Shown here piece after piece: positions 38,272-46,858 of a DNA stretch of 64,000 nt. Source of the stretch: Eubacteriaceae bacterium (GTDB lineage Bacteria > Bacillota > Clostridia > Lachnospirales > Lachnospiraceae); assembly GCA_902362455.1 (NCBI GenBank), contig CABIWJ010000003.1, positions 30,380 to 94,379 of the forward strand. Direction: 5' to 3'. How positions within the stretch are numbered: position 1 is the first letter of the stretch; each line of letters starts with the position of its first letter. The notes below the pieces were generated by a model that was given only the letters and a program-made list of their open reading frames with translations, was not told the origin of the DNA and ran no database searches. The translations under genes were made by a program, and so were the position numbers.

Positions 38272-39135
38272 ATGAATCTACTTCATCTTAAATATTTTAA
38301 AACGGCAGCAGAATTAGAACATATAACTAAAGCGGCAGATAAGCTTTTTATATCACAGCCATCTCTTTCTAAATCTCTTCATCAATTCGAAGAGGAAGTC
38401 GGAGTACCTTTATTCGATAGGGAAGGCAAAGGAATCAGATTAAACCAGAATGGAAAAATTCTATTAGAACATATAACTAAAGCACTTGACGAGATAGACT
38501 ATGGGCTTGCAGAAATCAAGGATAAGAACCACCAATATCGTGAAGTGTCGCTTTCTGTTACTGCCGCCACACAATTTCTGCCTGAAATTATTCTTGGCTT
38601 TCAGAGTGCCTACCCAGATACGGAAATGTATATTAATCAGGACAAACCTAATACGAAAGAACCGAAAAGTGACCTGTATCTATACTCGTCTAATATGCCT
38701 GTTGAGGGCGAAAATATAACACCCCTCCTTGTGGAAGAGTGTTATATAGGTATGTCTGTTAATAATCCCCTTACTTCTTATGATGTAATATCCCCTTCAA
38801 TGCTTAAAGATGAGCATTTCCTTACTATGCAGAATCATCTGCCATTATATAAATTAACCTACGAATTATGTGAAAATGCCGGCTTTACACCTATCTCACA
38901 TTTGCAGTTTGATAACAGGGAAACTATATTTGCACTGATTTCGACGGGTATGGGTGTCGCACTGATTCCATCTAAAACCTGGGCTCCATATATTAATGAT
39001 GAAAATATATGTCTCAAGCCTCTTTCTGTTTCGTGCGAACGATACATAATTCTTCAGGCAAATTCTAAGCACTATTTCTCTGAAAGTATGAGGCAGATGA
39101 GTAATTATCTAATAAATTTCTTTAAAAATCTATGA
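38272..39135 (+). CDS. LysR-type transcriptional regulator
   Basis: 287 residues. N-terminal winged HTH: LKYFKTAAELEHITKAADKL then FISQPSLSKSLHQFEEEVG, followed by the LysR linker helix and a periplasmic-binding-like effector domain. GGAGG precedes the ATG. Divergent from the kinase-aminotransferase-SDR genes, its likely targets. The last 51 bases before the terminal codons (39066-39116) occur again at 39888-39938. Confidence 0.9.
   Translation: MNLLHLKYFKTAAELEHITKAADKLFISQPSLSKSLHQFEEEVGVPLFDREGKGIRLNQNGKILLEHITKALDEIDYGLAEIKDKNHQYREVSLSVTAATQFLPEIILGFQSAYPDTEMYINQDKPNTKEPKSDLYLYSSNMPVEGENITPLLVEECYIGMSVNNPLTSYDVISPSMLKDEHFLTMQNHLPLYKLTYELCENAGFTPISHLQFDNRETIFALISTGMGVALIPSKTWAPYINDENICLKPLSVSCERYIILQANSKHYFSESMRQMSNYLINFFKNL
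39066..39116 (+). repeat. 51-bp direct repeat, copy 1 (inside lysR)
   Basis: Identical to 39888-39938 over 51 bases, beginning TAAGCACTATTTCTC and ending ATCTAATAAA. The two copies bracket the vapBC module. Confidence 0.92.
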
Positions 39136-39150
39136 AAATCTAATTAAATG

Positions 39151-39549
39151 CTATACCCAATTTTCATATTGCAAACCCTCTACCCGTTTAAATTCTCCTA
39201 CATTATTAGTTACAATGGTATAACCAAGTGACTTTGCATGTCCTGCAATCATCATATCTAATGGACCTATTGGCGTACCCTTTTTCTCTAAATCCGCTCT
39301 GATTCTTCCGTATTCTTCTGCCACTTTCATATCGAAATCAAGTATTTCTATATTAGACAGAAGAATGGTAAGTGCCAGTCTGTTTCTCTCAACTGCCTTA
39401 CTTTTTTCAACACCATGAACTAATTCCGCGTATGTAACCGCCGATATACATATCTCGTCCGGATTGTGTTCCTGTAATTTTTCAAAAACCTGAGGTGGTT
39501 TATGCTTAATTAAATAAATACAAATATTTGTATCTAACATATATCTCAT
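39151..39549 (-). CDS. vapC: VapC-type PIN-domain toxin
   Basis: 132-residue PIN nuclease. Acidic active-site residues: MLDTNI (Asp at 5), SAVTYAELVHG (Glu), GPLDMMIAGHA (Asp) and the C-terminal TNNVGEF. Family members cut tRNA or rRNA. It overlaps the antitoxin gene by four bases (ATGA), the usual coupling of such pairs. Confidence 0.93.
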   Translation of the reverse strand: MRYMLDTNICIYLIKHKPPQVFEKLQEHNPDEICISAVTYAELVHGVEKSKAVERNRLALTILLSNIEILDFDMKVAEEYGRIRADLEKKGTPIGPLDMMIAGHAKSLGYTIVTNNVGEFKRVEGLQYENWV

Positions 39550-39776
39550 ATTTCTTCTCTCTCCTGTATTAATTGATTTTCTCTCCCATTCTCCATAAAA
39601 TCTTCCGTAAACATATCTATTGCCTGAATAAAATTATCCCATTTATTATCCATCGGTATAAGCATTACAATATCTCCTACCCTGTTTACAGCTACTTCCT
39701 CTGTATTAAAACGGCATTCTTTCGGCAATCTGACTGCCTGACTTCTACCATTTTTAAATATTTTTGCAGTCATCAT
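39546..39776 (-). CDS. vapB: VapB-type antitoxin
   Basis: A 76-residue AbrB/SpoVT-fold DNA-binding protein (MTAKIFKNGRSQAVRLPKEC) with an acidic toxin-binding tail ending in NQLIQEREEI. It represses its own operon and neutralises VapC. A full AGGAGG site precedes it. Confidence 0.93.
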   Translation of the reverse strand: MMTAKIFKNGRSQAVRLPKECRFNTEEVAVNRVGDIVMLIPMDNKWDNFIQAIDMFTEDFMENGRENQLIQEREEI

Positions 39777-39795
39777 AATATAACACCTCCTTTTA

Positions 39796-39826
39796 GGTTA
39801 GTATATACCATAATATATACCAATGT
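39796..39826 (-). promoter_or_regulatory. vapBC operator palindrome
   Basis: GTATATA and TATATAC arms around a 6-base centre, plus a repeated GGTATATA, just upstream of the vapB ribosome site. Suited to binding of the VapBC complex. Confidence 0.65.
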
Positions 39827-39886
39827 CAAAGAAAATATACTCCATTCAGAATATTTCAACGAAAATATTTTATACATAAATTCTGA

Positions 39887-40567
39887 TTAAGCACTATTTC
39901 TCTGAAAGTATGAGGCAGATGAGTAATTATCTAATAAAGTTTTTTGCGGCAATATGATTTCTCTGATCTTATCAGTTATGGCCTTAGCTAACTTCTTATG
40001 TCCCTCTTCGTCTAAATGTTCTCTGTCAACATCACTTGGATTAGCATAAGCGGAAGCTTTCAGATAATCTATTTCGTATTTATCAGCAATATTTTGATAC
40101 ACTCCCGGAAGTCCTTTTGACACCTCTATTGAATAGTCATTAAATTCTTTATCAAAACGTCCTATATTATCGCCTAATTCAATTGGAGATATGAGCAGAA
40201 TTTTACAATCCTTTGAGTAATTTCTAATCTGTTTGAGCAAGACTTCTATTCCATCACCTATTGATTCTGCTGTTGGATTATAAGCATATTTGCAATCATT
40301 TGTTCCTAACATAAGCACTACTAAATCAAGTGGAGAATGTGACTCTAGAAGCACCGGAAGCAGCTTTAAACCTGCTCTTCCTATGCGATATGTATCTTCC
40401 GTAACAGTTGTTCTTCCACACAAGCCCTCTTCTATTATCTGCACTTCTTCCCTGTTAAATGCTTTCTGTAAACGTCCTGTCCAGCGTTCACTATATTCAT
40501 ATCGTCTATTAGTACCGGCTATCAGACCCCAGGTATTTGAATCACCAAAACATAAAATTCTCTTCAT
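39887..40567 (-). CDS. SGNH/GDSL-family hydrolase
   Basis: About 226 residues, esterase/lipase fold: block I CFGDSNTWG (nucleophile Ser), block III LMLGTNDCK, and the catalytic Asp-x-x-His in DVDREHLDEEGH. No signal peptide, so cytosolic; the carbohydrate-esterase type is likely. The ATG at 40567 has AAGGAG ahead. The C-terminal tail (about LLDNYSSASYFQRNSA) is read from the antisense of duplicated lysR sequence, so it is probably not native. Confidence 0.85.
   Translation of the reverse strand: MKRILCFGDSNTWGLIAGTNRRYEYSERWTGRLQKAFNREEVQIIEEGLCGRTTVTEDTYRIGRAGLKLLPVLLESHSPLDLVVLMLGTNDCKYAYNPTAESIGDGIEVLLKQIRNYSKDCKILLISPIELGDNIGRFDKEFNDYSIEVSKGLPGVYQNIADKYEIDYLKASAYANPSDVDREHLDEEGHKKLAKAITDKIREIILPQKTLLDNYSSASYFQRNSA
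39888..39938 (+). repeat. 51-bp direct repeat, copy 2 (inside the SGNH gene 3' end)
   Basis: Exact copy of 39066-39116. In the antisense frame it supplies the last codons of the SGNH hydrolase. Confidence 0.92.
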
Positions 40568-40605
40568 TTGCACGTCTCCTTTCCTGAATCGTCATTCTTC
40601 TAATC

Positions 40606-40634
40606 ATTATGTATTCAGCCACTATACTGTCAAA
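40606..40634 (-). promoter_or_regulatory. Promoter of the SGNH hydrolase gene
   Basis: TTGACA (40629-40634) and CATAAT (40606-40611), spacing 17, on the minus strand. Confidence 0.7.
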
Positions 40635-40660
40635 CATTGCTAATCGTAAAATAATAATCT

Positions 40661-40755
40661 ATAGCAACATTTTCTGCTCCGCCGCAGTGCGATTCTCGCG
40701 GAGCTTTTTTTACTTACCAGGACAATTTCAACAAAATTTTCTGGTAAGTAAAAAA
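40661..40755 (+). repeat. REP/BIME-like palindromic repeat, copy C (5'-truncated)
   Basis: Starts at ATAGCAACATTTTCTG inside the family and keeps the final TTACCAGGA/TCTGGTAA hairpin; the first palindromes are missing. It is in inverted orientation relative to copy D 700 bases away. Confidence 0.82.
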
Positions 40756-40756
40756 A

Positions 40757-40810
40757 TGACATAGTGTAAATAAGATGATGACATCATATCACCTTATTCA
40801 TACTATGTCA
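40757..40810 (-). terminator. Terminator hairpin after the fusion remnant
   Basis: TGACATAGT / ACTATGTCA outer arms plus AATAAG/CTTATT inner arms, with TTTTTTT following on the minus strand. Confidence 0.75.
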
Positions 40811-41388
40811 ATAGGAATTGTATGTTTTGTTGTTTTTTCTTCCTACATAACATTGCAGTCGCAATTAACGAAATAAACGGAACTGTAAGTATTATTCCCA
40901 TCGTTCCCGCAATACCTTTCATTATATCAATACCAACCGAATACATATTAAGAACCTGGTGCATCTGATAAGCATACGCATAAATAATCATTTACTGATA
41001 TCTGATTCTTAGCTGTATAAATATTTCCCTGCCAGTTTTCGGCTGTTATATCTTTAGCTTCGCCTGTAACAATTACTGCATTTGATTTGTTACCGTCTTT
41101 CCATACTCTTACTGCAGGTGTTCCTTTATCCTTAGAATACCACGAGAAATTCAAATCCTTCTCTGTCTTTCCAGGTGTCAAAGCAATTTTTGCTGAATTA
41201 TCATAATTACCTTCTGTATGCCAGATATTGTCTCTCCAACTCTGAAATTCTGAACTGCCATCTGTCTGTGCTGCTGTACTTGCTGACTGATATTCGCCAT
41301 ATGCAAATGCATTAATCTGTGTGTAACTTAATGTCATTGTTGCAAGCATCGCTAAACACGTTGCTTTTCTTGCGAAATTTTTCTTCAT
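40803..41388 (-). pseudogene. Deletion scar joining a phosphatase-like 5' end to a YibE/F-like 3' end
   Basis: The upstream part (41388 to about 40990) encodes a signal peptide ending near INAFAYG, followed by a domain like the N-terminal domain of purple acid phosphatases (LTPGKTEKDLNFSWYSK, TPAVRVW), then stops without any catalytic domain. In another frame from about 40970 to 40803 lies a membrane C-terminus (MKGIAGTMGIILTVPFISLIATAML, then RKKK) resembling the end of YibE/F proteins. The simplest reading is that a deletion removed the middle of two neighbouring genes. Both family names rest on short stretches. Confidence 0.6.
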
Positions 41389-41465
41389 ATGTTTTTTTAT
41401 ATAGAATTTATATTTTCTACACTTTTGAATATAATTATATATATGATATTTTATGTGATAATTTT

Positions 41466-41598
41466 TTACTTACCTGGAAATTTCGTTGAAATTGTCCTGG
41501 TAAGTAAAAAAAGCTCCGCGAGGATCACACTGCGGCGTAGCAGAAAATGTTGCTATAGCAACCCGCCGCAGGCGGAGAATGTCGCAAGCGACATTCTT
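41466..41598 (-). repeat. REP/BIME-like palindromic repeat, copy D
   Basis: Reverse complement of copies A and B over about 133 bases, including the terminal AGAATGTCGC/GCGACATTCT palindrome. It ends 25 bases before the DUF6512 gene. Confidence 0.85.
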
Positions 41599-41623
41599 TA
41601 TTCTAAATATTTACGAGGTTCTT

Positions 41624-42157
41624 ATGTCTTTTAAAACTAATTTTCTCCGTTTTATCTTTATCTCTATCCTTGGTGTTCTGCTTCATTTCACCTATGAATG
41701 GTCGGGCAATAATCCAATTGTCGGACTTTTCTCCGCAACAAATGAGTCCACCTGGGAGCATTTAAAATTATTATTCTTCCCTATGCTTATTCTTACTATG
41801 TTAGAAATATTCTTTAATTCTTCTAAGCTTCCCTCTAACTTTCTGTCTGCAAGGGTTATCGGGATAATTTCAGGTATGATTTTCATTGTAGCCGCATTTT
41901 ATACTATTCTCGGTGTAATTGGCACAAACTATGATTTTATAAATATAGCCATTTATTTTGTCGGAGTAATCCTTGCGCTCGTCATAGAAAATAAGCAATA
42001 TAACAAACCTGCCATTCCATCTGAATGTACCTCGTTTATCATATTGCTTATATTAACAATTGCATTTTTCATATTTACTTTTTATCCTCCTAAGATAGGA
42101 CTGTTTGCTGAACCTGACTTCACAGCAATCATTTCTTACTTTCATTTATCTTATTAA
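41624..42157 (+). CDS. DUF6512 family membrane protein
   Basis: 177 residues with about six hydrophobic helices. The conserved N-terminal part HFTYEWSGNNPIVGLFSATN then ESTWEHLKLLFFP is characteristic of this family of unknown function. GAGG before the ATG at 41624 sets the start; the frame runs upstream into repeat copy D, but that part is not coding. Confidence 0.8.
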   Translation: MSFKTNFLRFIFISILGVLLHFTYEWSGNNPIVGLFSATNESTWEHLKLLFFPMLILTMLEIFFNSSKLPSNFLSARVIGIISGMIFIVAAFYTILGVIGTNYDFINIAIYFVGVILALVIENKQYNKPAIPSECTSFIILLILTIAFFIFTFYPPKIGLFAEPDFTAIISYFHLSY

Positions 42158-42256
42158 TCAGATTTGCATATGCACTTCATGGTTTAAAATCCTCCTTTAC
42201 AATCCAAACTAATAATACTAGAATATAAAAAATAAATATGTTGGATTTCCAACATA

Positions 42257-42416
42257 CAGAAACGAGGATTAATGTGAAAAATAATGTTGATACACTTATT
42301 TTTCACATCGCTATTTGTTTCGGAGCGAAAGCAAATAGCTTTTATGGCAGATGAGAAATCGCCTATGCGAATTTCTCATCGCCTCTTCGCAACAAGTCGC
42401 TCAGAAACGAGGATTA
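42257..42416 (+). repeat. Three-hairpin repeat element, copy 4, 5' of the Crp-type gene
   Basis: Stems: 42273-42306 (GTGAAAAATAA / TTATTTTTCAC), 42310-42339 (GCTATTTG.. / ..CAAATAGC, up to 14 bp) and 42350-42380 (GATGAGAAAT / ATTTCTCATC). Linker TTTTATGGCA and tail CAACAAGTCGCTCAG as in the other copies. Identical 15-base flanks CAGAAACGAGGATTA at 42257-42271 and 42402-42416; the right one is the ribosome site of the next gene. Period 145 bp. Confidence 0.87.
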
Positions 42417-42418
42417 GT

Positions 42419-43078
42419 ATGGACAATTATATCGATTTGCTTGCTGAATTACCATTATTTTCAAATATAAATAAAGCTGATATACAAGATGTACTTAAGC
42501 AATTAAATGCCTATACAAAGAATTTTTCTAAAAATGAATATGTTCGAGTCTCCGGGGACCCGGTAGATTTTATCGGAATTGTTTTATCTGGTGAAATACA
42601 AATTCTTAAAGATGATTATTACGGAAACCGCAGCATTACGGCTTCATTTTCTATGGGTTCAATGTTCGCTGAAGCATTTGTATGCAGTAAAATCAAGACT
42701 CTTCCTATCGATATTATGTCATCTACGGACAGCACGATTATGTTTCTTGATAGCAATATCCTTTTGAATTCTTATACAAGCGAGTATAAATTTCACAATA
42801 CACTTGTAAGAAATCTGCTTTACATTGTTTCTAACAAAAATATTCTTTTAACTCAGAAACTCAGCTATCATTCCCACAAAACGACTTCTGAAAAAATAAT
42901 GGCTTATCTGACGGACCAAGCCAAAGCCCGCCACTCATCAGAATTCACGATACCCTTTAACCGCCAACAGCTTGCCGATTATCTGGGTGTTGAACGAAGT
43001 GCTATGTCTTATGAAATCAGCAAACTTCAGAAACAGGGTTATATTGAAACGAATAGAAGTTATTTTAAATTACTATAA
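42419..43078 (+). CDS. Crp/Fnr-family transcriptional regulator
   Basis: 219 residues: an N-terminal cyclic-nucleotide-binding-like beta barrel (about 10-120; VLSGEIQILKDD, SFSMGSMFAEAFV) without the arginine signature of true cAMP binders, a dimer helix, then a winged HTH (FNRQQLADYLGVERSAMSYEISKLQKQGYIE). No cysteine cluster of Fnr type, so the ligand is unknown. An open frame continues 45 codons upstream through the repeat, but GAGG and the ATG at 42419 define the start. Confidence 0.9.
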   Translation: MDNYIDLLAELPLFSNINKADIQDVLKQLNAYTKNFSKNEYVRVSGDPVDFIGIVLSGEIQILKDDYYGNRSITASFSMGSMFAEAFVCSKIKTLPIDIMSSTDSTIMFLDSNILLNSYTSEYKFHNTLVRNLLYIVSNKNILLTQKLSYHSHKTTSEKIMAYLTDQAKARHSSEFTIPFNRQQLADYLGVERSAMSYEISKLQKQGYIETNRSYFKLL

Positions 43079-43136
43079 TCATAGAGAGGTATTGTTAATT
43101 GCAGATATTGATTGTCAAATTTATTACTATAGTTAA

Positions 43137-43609
43137 TTACCGAATTTGTCATCTAAGAATTCCCATTGCCACACATACTATGTGACATAATCTTCCATGG
43201 CATATTCTTAAAGCCTCATCAATATGTACACTTATTTTACAGAATAAATATGCAATGGCACCCCACATCATCGAAAACTTCGGTCATATGATGCCTTTAT
43301 AATTCAAAAATTTATGGCTATAATCCCACGCTTTCATTCCAAGCACATATCTAAGCAACAATCCGCAAATCAATTTCAATACAGTTGCACTCAGCATCAA
43401 TGCAATAACTTTATAAATTGTTGATTTATCGCTTAACAGCTTCACACCCACGTAGAATAAAAGCACTCCGCAGCCTTATAGCAGATTGAATGCACCGTAA
43501 ATCGTTACAACGTGGCTCTCCCAGTGTCATTTAGCAATAAAACAAAATGTTCCCTCTAAAAGAACACCCAGTATATTTCCAATCATAAATATTATAAAAA
43601 GCCTATCAT
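43137..43609 (-). pseudogene. Decayed PF06541-type putative permease
   Basis: Translation of one minus-strand frame gives family-like text interrupted by stops. From 43597: IFMIGNILGVLLEGTFCFIAK, stop, HWESHVVTIYGAFNLL, stop, then an open stretch (43284-43466) GCGVLLFYVGVKLL ... LLLRYVLGMKAWDYSHKFLN, then another stop. The WESH and WDYS..N blocks are typical of the putative ABC-permease family PF06541. At least three nonsense codons make it non-functional. Confidence 0.75.
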
Positions 43610-43733
43610 ACGTTAAATCCTTTTTATCCTAAAGTATTATTTATTCCGATTTAGATTATATTATAGGCTTTAAATATCCACAGCTTAAAGTTTTATAAAC
43701 GTTTTATAAACAATTGTTTAGCTTTAAATTTAT

Positions 43734-45602
43734 TTAATAGCATCTATATAATATATACTGATCATTTTTGTAAATTGCAGTAAATTCATCTGGTATCTGA
43801 TTATTCTGTATAGAACCTGTATATATAACAACATAATCAATATCAAACTCATTTATCTGATTTTTCAACTTATCCGAATCCCATATCTGATCTTTATATA
43901 GTGCATTGTATATTTCTTTCTGCAACACATCATATTCTTCTTTTAAGCCACTATCTCTAAATGACTCATATGAATATCGATTAACAATAGTACATATATC
44001 TCCACAATATTCGCGTATACCATATGCCATATCCTTAGGCATTAATAAAATTTTAGTATGTTCTTTTGAATCCTTATGAATAGCATCTGCAATCTGTATA
44101 ACACTTGAATCTAACTTATATATATTAGACCGTACATTCCAACCGCCATTTTCAAAAACAGAGGTTCCGCATGCTAATATAATTGCTAATGACACTAATA
44201 AACCTATAACCGCTTCTCTTTCATTTTTACATTTTTCCATTATTAATATTGTCCCTATAATAAATGTCATAGATATATTAAATAACCAGAAAATTCTCCA
44301 ATATACATCAACACCTGTAACCCATTGTGCTACATATTTAATAAATACAGGGTTTGCAAATGTAATAAAAAGTACTATAGCAGGATAAACAATCACACTT
44401 CGTATCTTTTTATCAGCAATAATCCCTATTATAACCAACGCAATTATATATCCTACAATAATTATACTATGCCCATTTAAAAATCTGGAAAATAATTGTT
44501 GTGAGTATGATAGATTATCCACTCCACCAGTTACAGACTGTTGTACTGAAGCACCACTATTTCCAGCTGTATACATAATTTTCAATTTAATTATTACCCA
44601 TGGTATAATACCGACTATCGGTATACAAAGTCCAATTAATGATTTTATATTTTTCTTTGCAATGCCCTCTCCAAGCCACAAGCAGAAATATAAAATAGGA
44701 AATAAATATATAGCAACAGTTGTAGTACTTATTCCTGCTAATAATATCATCCATAAATATATAATTTCACGAAAATTGATTTTCTCATATATATCAATAA
44801 ATTCCAAAATCATAATTGGTATAAATATTGCTACAAATACTGTTTTACCTTGCCATATCCTGTTCAATAAAAATGCACCATCTGTATATGCGGTAAATCC
44901 ACTAAATAAATTAATAACGCTATAAAGTATGCAAAATTCCCATTTCATTGCTTCTTTAATTCTTTTTGCCAGAGCATATACCACAACATAATGACATATA
45001 ATAGCAAATACAGGCCATATAGTATGGGCTAAATATGCTGTATTGACACCGAATATTCTATTTATAACAGCATATATAATTTCAAAACTCACAAGTGCAT
45101 ATTGTTTTGATGCTGTTAAAAATGTTAATCCTGATGAAGGCTCCACCTTTCCAATATAATCCGTAAATGAATATGTATTTGTCTGTGCCAAATAATAACT
45201 ATCATCAATATCTGCATGCTGAAAAAAAACAACATAACCTATTTGATAGGCTACCATAGTTATAAAGGCTATAAAAAGTATAAATTGATATTTATTCATA
45301 TAAAATACTTTACATTTTTCTTTTATGTTTACCTTGTTCTTTTTCAAATATTTACAAGCTAATACCAATCCTACACCTATAATAATTCCATAAAAAATTT
45401 CCAAAATATAAATCATATATGACAATTTTATTTCAAATAACATAAAAGGCGTTGATATTAGGAAAAATGATGCAAAAAATGCAACAAATCCAACTATCAG
45501 GACATTTTTTTCTTTTCTAAAGTGAAATATACGTTTTGTTGATATACCTAATAAAATACATAATAGAAAAAGCATTATAGGGATTGTAATACAATTTAAC
45601 AT
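43734..45602 (-). CDS. DUF6077-type multi-spanning membrane protein
   Basis: 622 residues with 12 or more membrane helices and a C-terminal soluble tail of about 110 residues. It contains an HADIDDSYYLAQTNTY loop, like the acidic first loop of GT-C-type glycosyltransferases, and many similar Lachnospiraceae proteins carry the DUF6077 label. A role in surface glycan assembly is inferred. GGAG precedes the ATG at 45602. It is more AT-rich than its neighbours. Confidence 0.7.
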   Translation of the reverse strand: MLNCITIPIMLFLLCILLGISTKRIFHFRKEKNVLIVGFVAFFASFFLISTPFMLFEIKLSYMIYILEIFYGIIIGVGLVLACKYLKKNKVNIKEKCKVFYMNKYQFILFIAFITMVAYQIGYVVFFQHADIDDSYYLAQTNTYSFTDYIGKVEPSSGLTFLTASKQYALVSFEIIYAVINRIFGVNTAYLAHTIWPVFAIICHYVVVYALAKRIKEAMKWEFCILYSVINLFSGFTAYTDGAFLLNRIWQGKTVFVAIFIPIMILEFIDIYEKINFREIIYLWMILLAGISTTTVAIYLFPILYFCLWLGEGIAKKNIKSLIGLCIPIVGIIPWVIIKLKIMYTAGNSGASVQQSVTGGVDNLSYSQQLFSRFLNGHSIIIVGYIIALVIIGIIADKKIRSVIVYPAIVLFITFANPVFIKYVAQWVTGVDVYWRIFWLFNISMTFIIGTILIMEKCKNEREAVIGLLVSLAIILACGTSVFENGGWNVRSNIYKLDSSVIQIADAIHKDSKEHTKILLMPKDMAYGIREYCGDICTIVNRYSYESFRDSGLKEEYDVLQKEIYNALYKDQIWDSDKLKNQINEFDIDYVVIYTGSIQNNQIPDEFTAIYKNDQYILYRCY

Positions 45603-45637
45603 TCTTCTCTCCATTTCTTAGACATATTTTATATCTA

Positions 45638-46312
45638 TTATTTATCTAAATATTCTTTAACCTCTAAAAGATCTGTAAGAATTACTTCTGCTAATTTCTC
45701 CATTTCTTCATCTGCCGGTAACAAATCAGGTATCATAATCGGACGTAGCCCACCTGTATGTGCTGCCCTTATTCCGTTATAAGAATCTTCAATAGCATAA
45801 GTATTCTCCGGTAATTCATTGATTTCTTCACAGGCTTTTAGAAATATATCAGGTGCTGGTTTGCTCTTTCCAACCATATCTCCGCAAATTACAGCATCAA
45901 AATATTTCAATATATCAGCATCTCTCAACTGATTCATAACAGTCTGTCTGCGTGTTGATGATGCGAGGGCAATTTTCTTTCCATCATTTTTCAAATACTC
46001 AAGTAATTCAACTACTCCCTTTTTCATCGGAAGTTTTCCACCATCATATTTCTTATGATACATTATTGATGCCTCTTTCGCATACTCATCATATGGAAAT
46101 GAACTTCCATATTCGGCTAACATTATCTCTTTGGTTCCTGCAACTGTGGTTCCGATGGATGCCATATATGGTTTAATAATATCTTTAATTCCGTATTGGA
46201 CAGCAAGTTCAAGCCAGCAATTCATTACCGCTACTTCTGAATCGAAGATTACTCCGTCCATATCGAATACTATGGCAGTGTAATTAGATGGTTGTGTTGT
46301 GTCTTTAATCAT
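45638..46312 (-). CDS. HAD-superfamily phosphatase or phosphomutase (beta-PGM-like)
   Basis: 224 residues. HAD motifs: I IVFDMDGVIFDSE, II LASSTR, III lysine in GKSKPAPDIF, and IV AIEDSYNGIRAA. The helical cap follows motif I. Members act on sugar phosphates such as beta-glucose-1-phosphate. Probably cotranscribed with the two genes upstream. Confidence 0.88.
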   Translation of the reverse strand: MIKDTTQPSNYTAIVFDMDGVIFDSEVAVMNCWLELAVQYGIKDIIKPYMASIGTTVAGTKEIMLAEYGSSFPYDEYAKEASIMYHKKYDGGKLPMKKGVVELLEYLKNDGKKIALASSTRRQTVMNQLRDADILKYFDAVICGDMVGKSKPAPDIFLKACEEINELPENTYAIEDSYNGIRAAHTGGLRPIMIPDLLPADEEMEKLAEVILTDLLEVKEYLDK

Positions 46313-46339
46313 ATTTAAGTCCTTTTCTGTATTTTTTAA

Positions 46340-46831
46340 TTACATCTGCTGTACCTTATTAAGATATCTGTCCCATTTAACTATTACATCTCCACAATGC
46401 ACATTAATCTGATAAGTGTCAGATGGCAAAGTATCATATGGATCTTCATTTGCCTTTTCAACAAGAAGCACATAGTCATCCGCATCTTTTATGCGCTCAA
46501 TTCCCTGAAGATACATTCCCGAAAGATTATTACACAATTGATTAAGAGTTGTATCATCTAAGTCAATATCCTTAATTTCTTCAATAAGATTATCATCTGC
46601 ATCATATCTTCTCATTCCATCTTTAATACCTTTAACAATCGTTGCATCTTTGAAAATAATTTGTGTCACATCTGCATAACTTTCAGTATAATTAGTATTC
46701 TGTGAGTTATTCCCTTTAACAATAAGGGCTTCGACCTCTAATACCAAATCCGCTTCAGTATCTTTTCTTTTAACTATACAACAATCATCATATCTAAATT
46801 TTTCAACTTCATTTACTGATTTAAAGCTCAT
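46340..46831 (-). CDS. Hypothetical cytosolic protein
   Basis: 163 residues from the ATG at 46831 (GAGG ahead). Acidic, no membrane segment, with alternating beta-like stretches (TQIIFKDATIVKGIKDGMRR) and a C-terminal YQINVHCGDVIVKWDRYLN. It is followed by the HAD gene and preceded by the hydrolase gene, all closely spaced. Family not recognised. Confidence 0.6.
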   Translation of the reverse strand: MSFKSVNEVEKFRYDDCCIVKRKDTEADLVLEVEALIVKGNNSQNTNYTESYADVTQIIFKDATIVKGIKDGMRRYDADDNLIEEIKDIDLDDTTLNQLCNNLSGMYLQGIERIKDADDYVLLVEKANEDPYDTLPSDTYQINVHCGDVIVKWDRYLNKVQQM

Positions 46832-46858
46832 ATTATACCTCATTTCTTCAAAACAATT

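Noticed and set aside
42284..42418. N-terminal extension of the Crp-type regulator
   Set aside because: It is read through the structured repeat; the family start and the ribosome site agree on the ATG at 42419.
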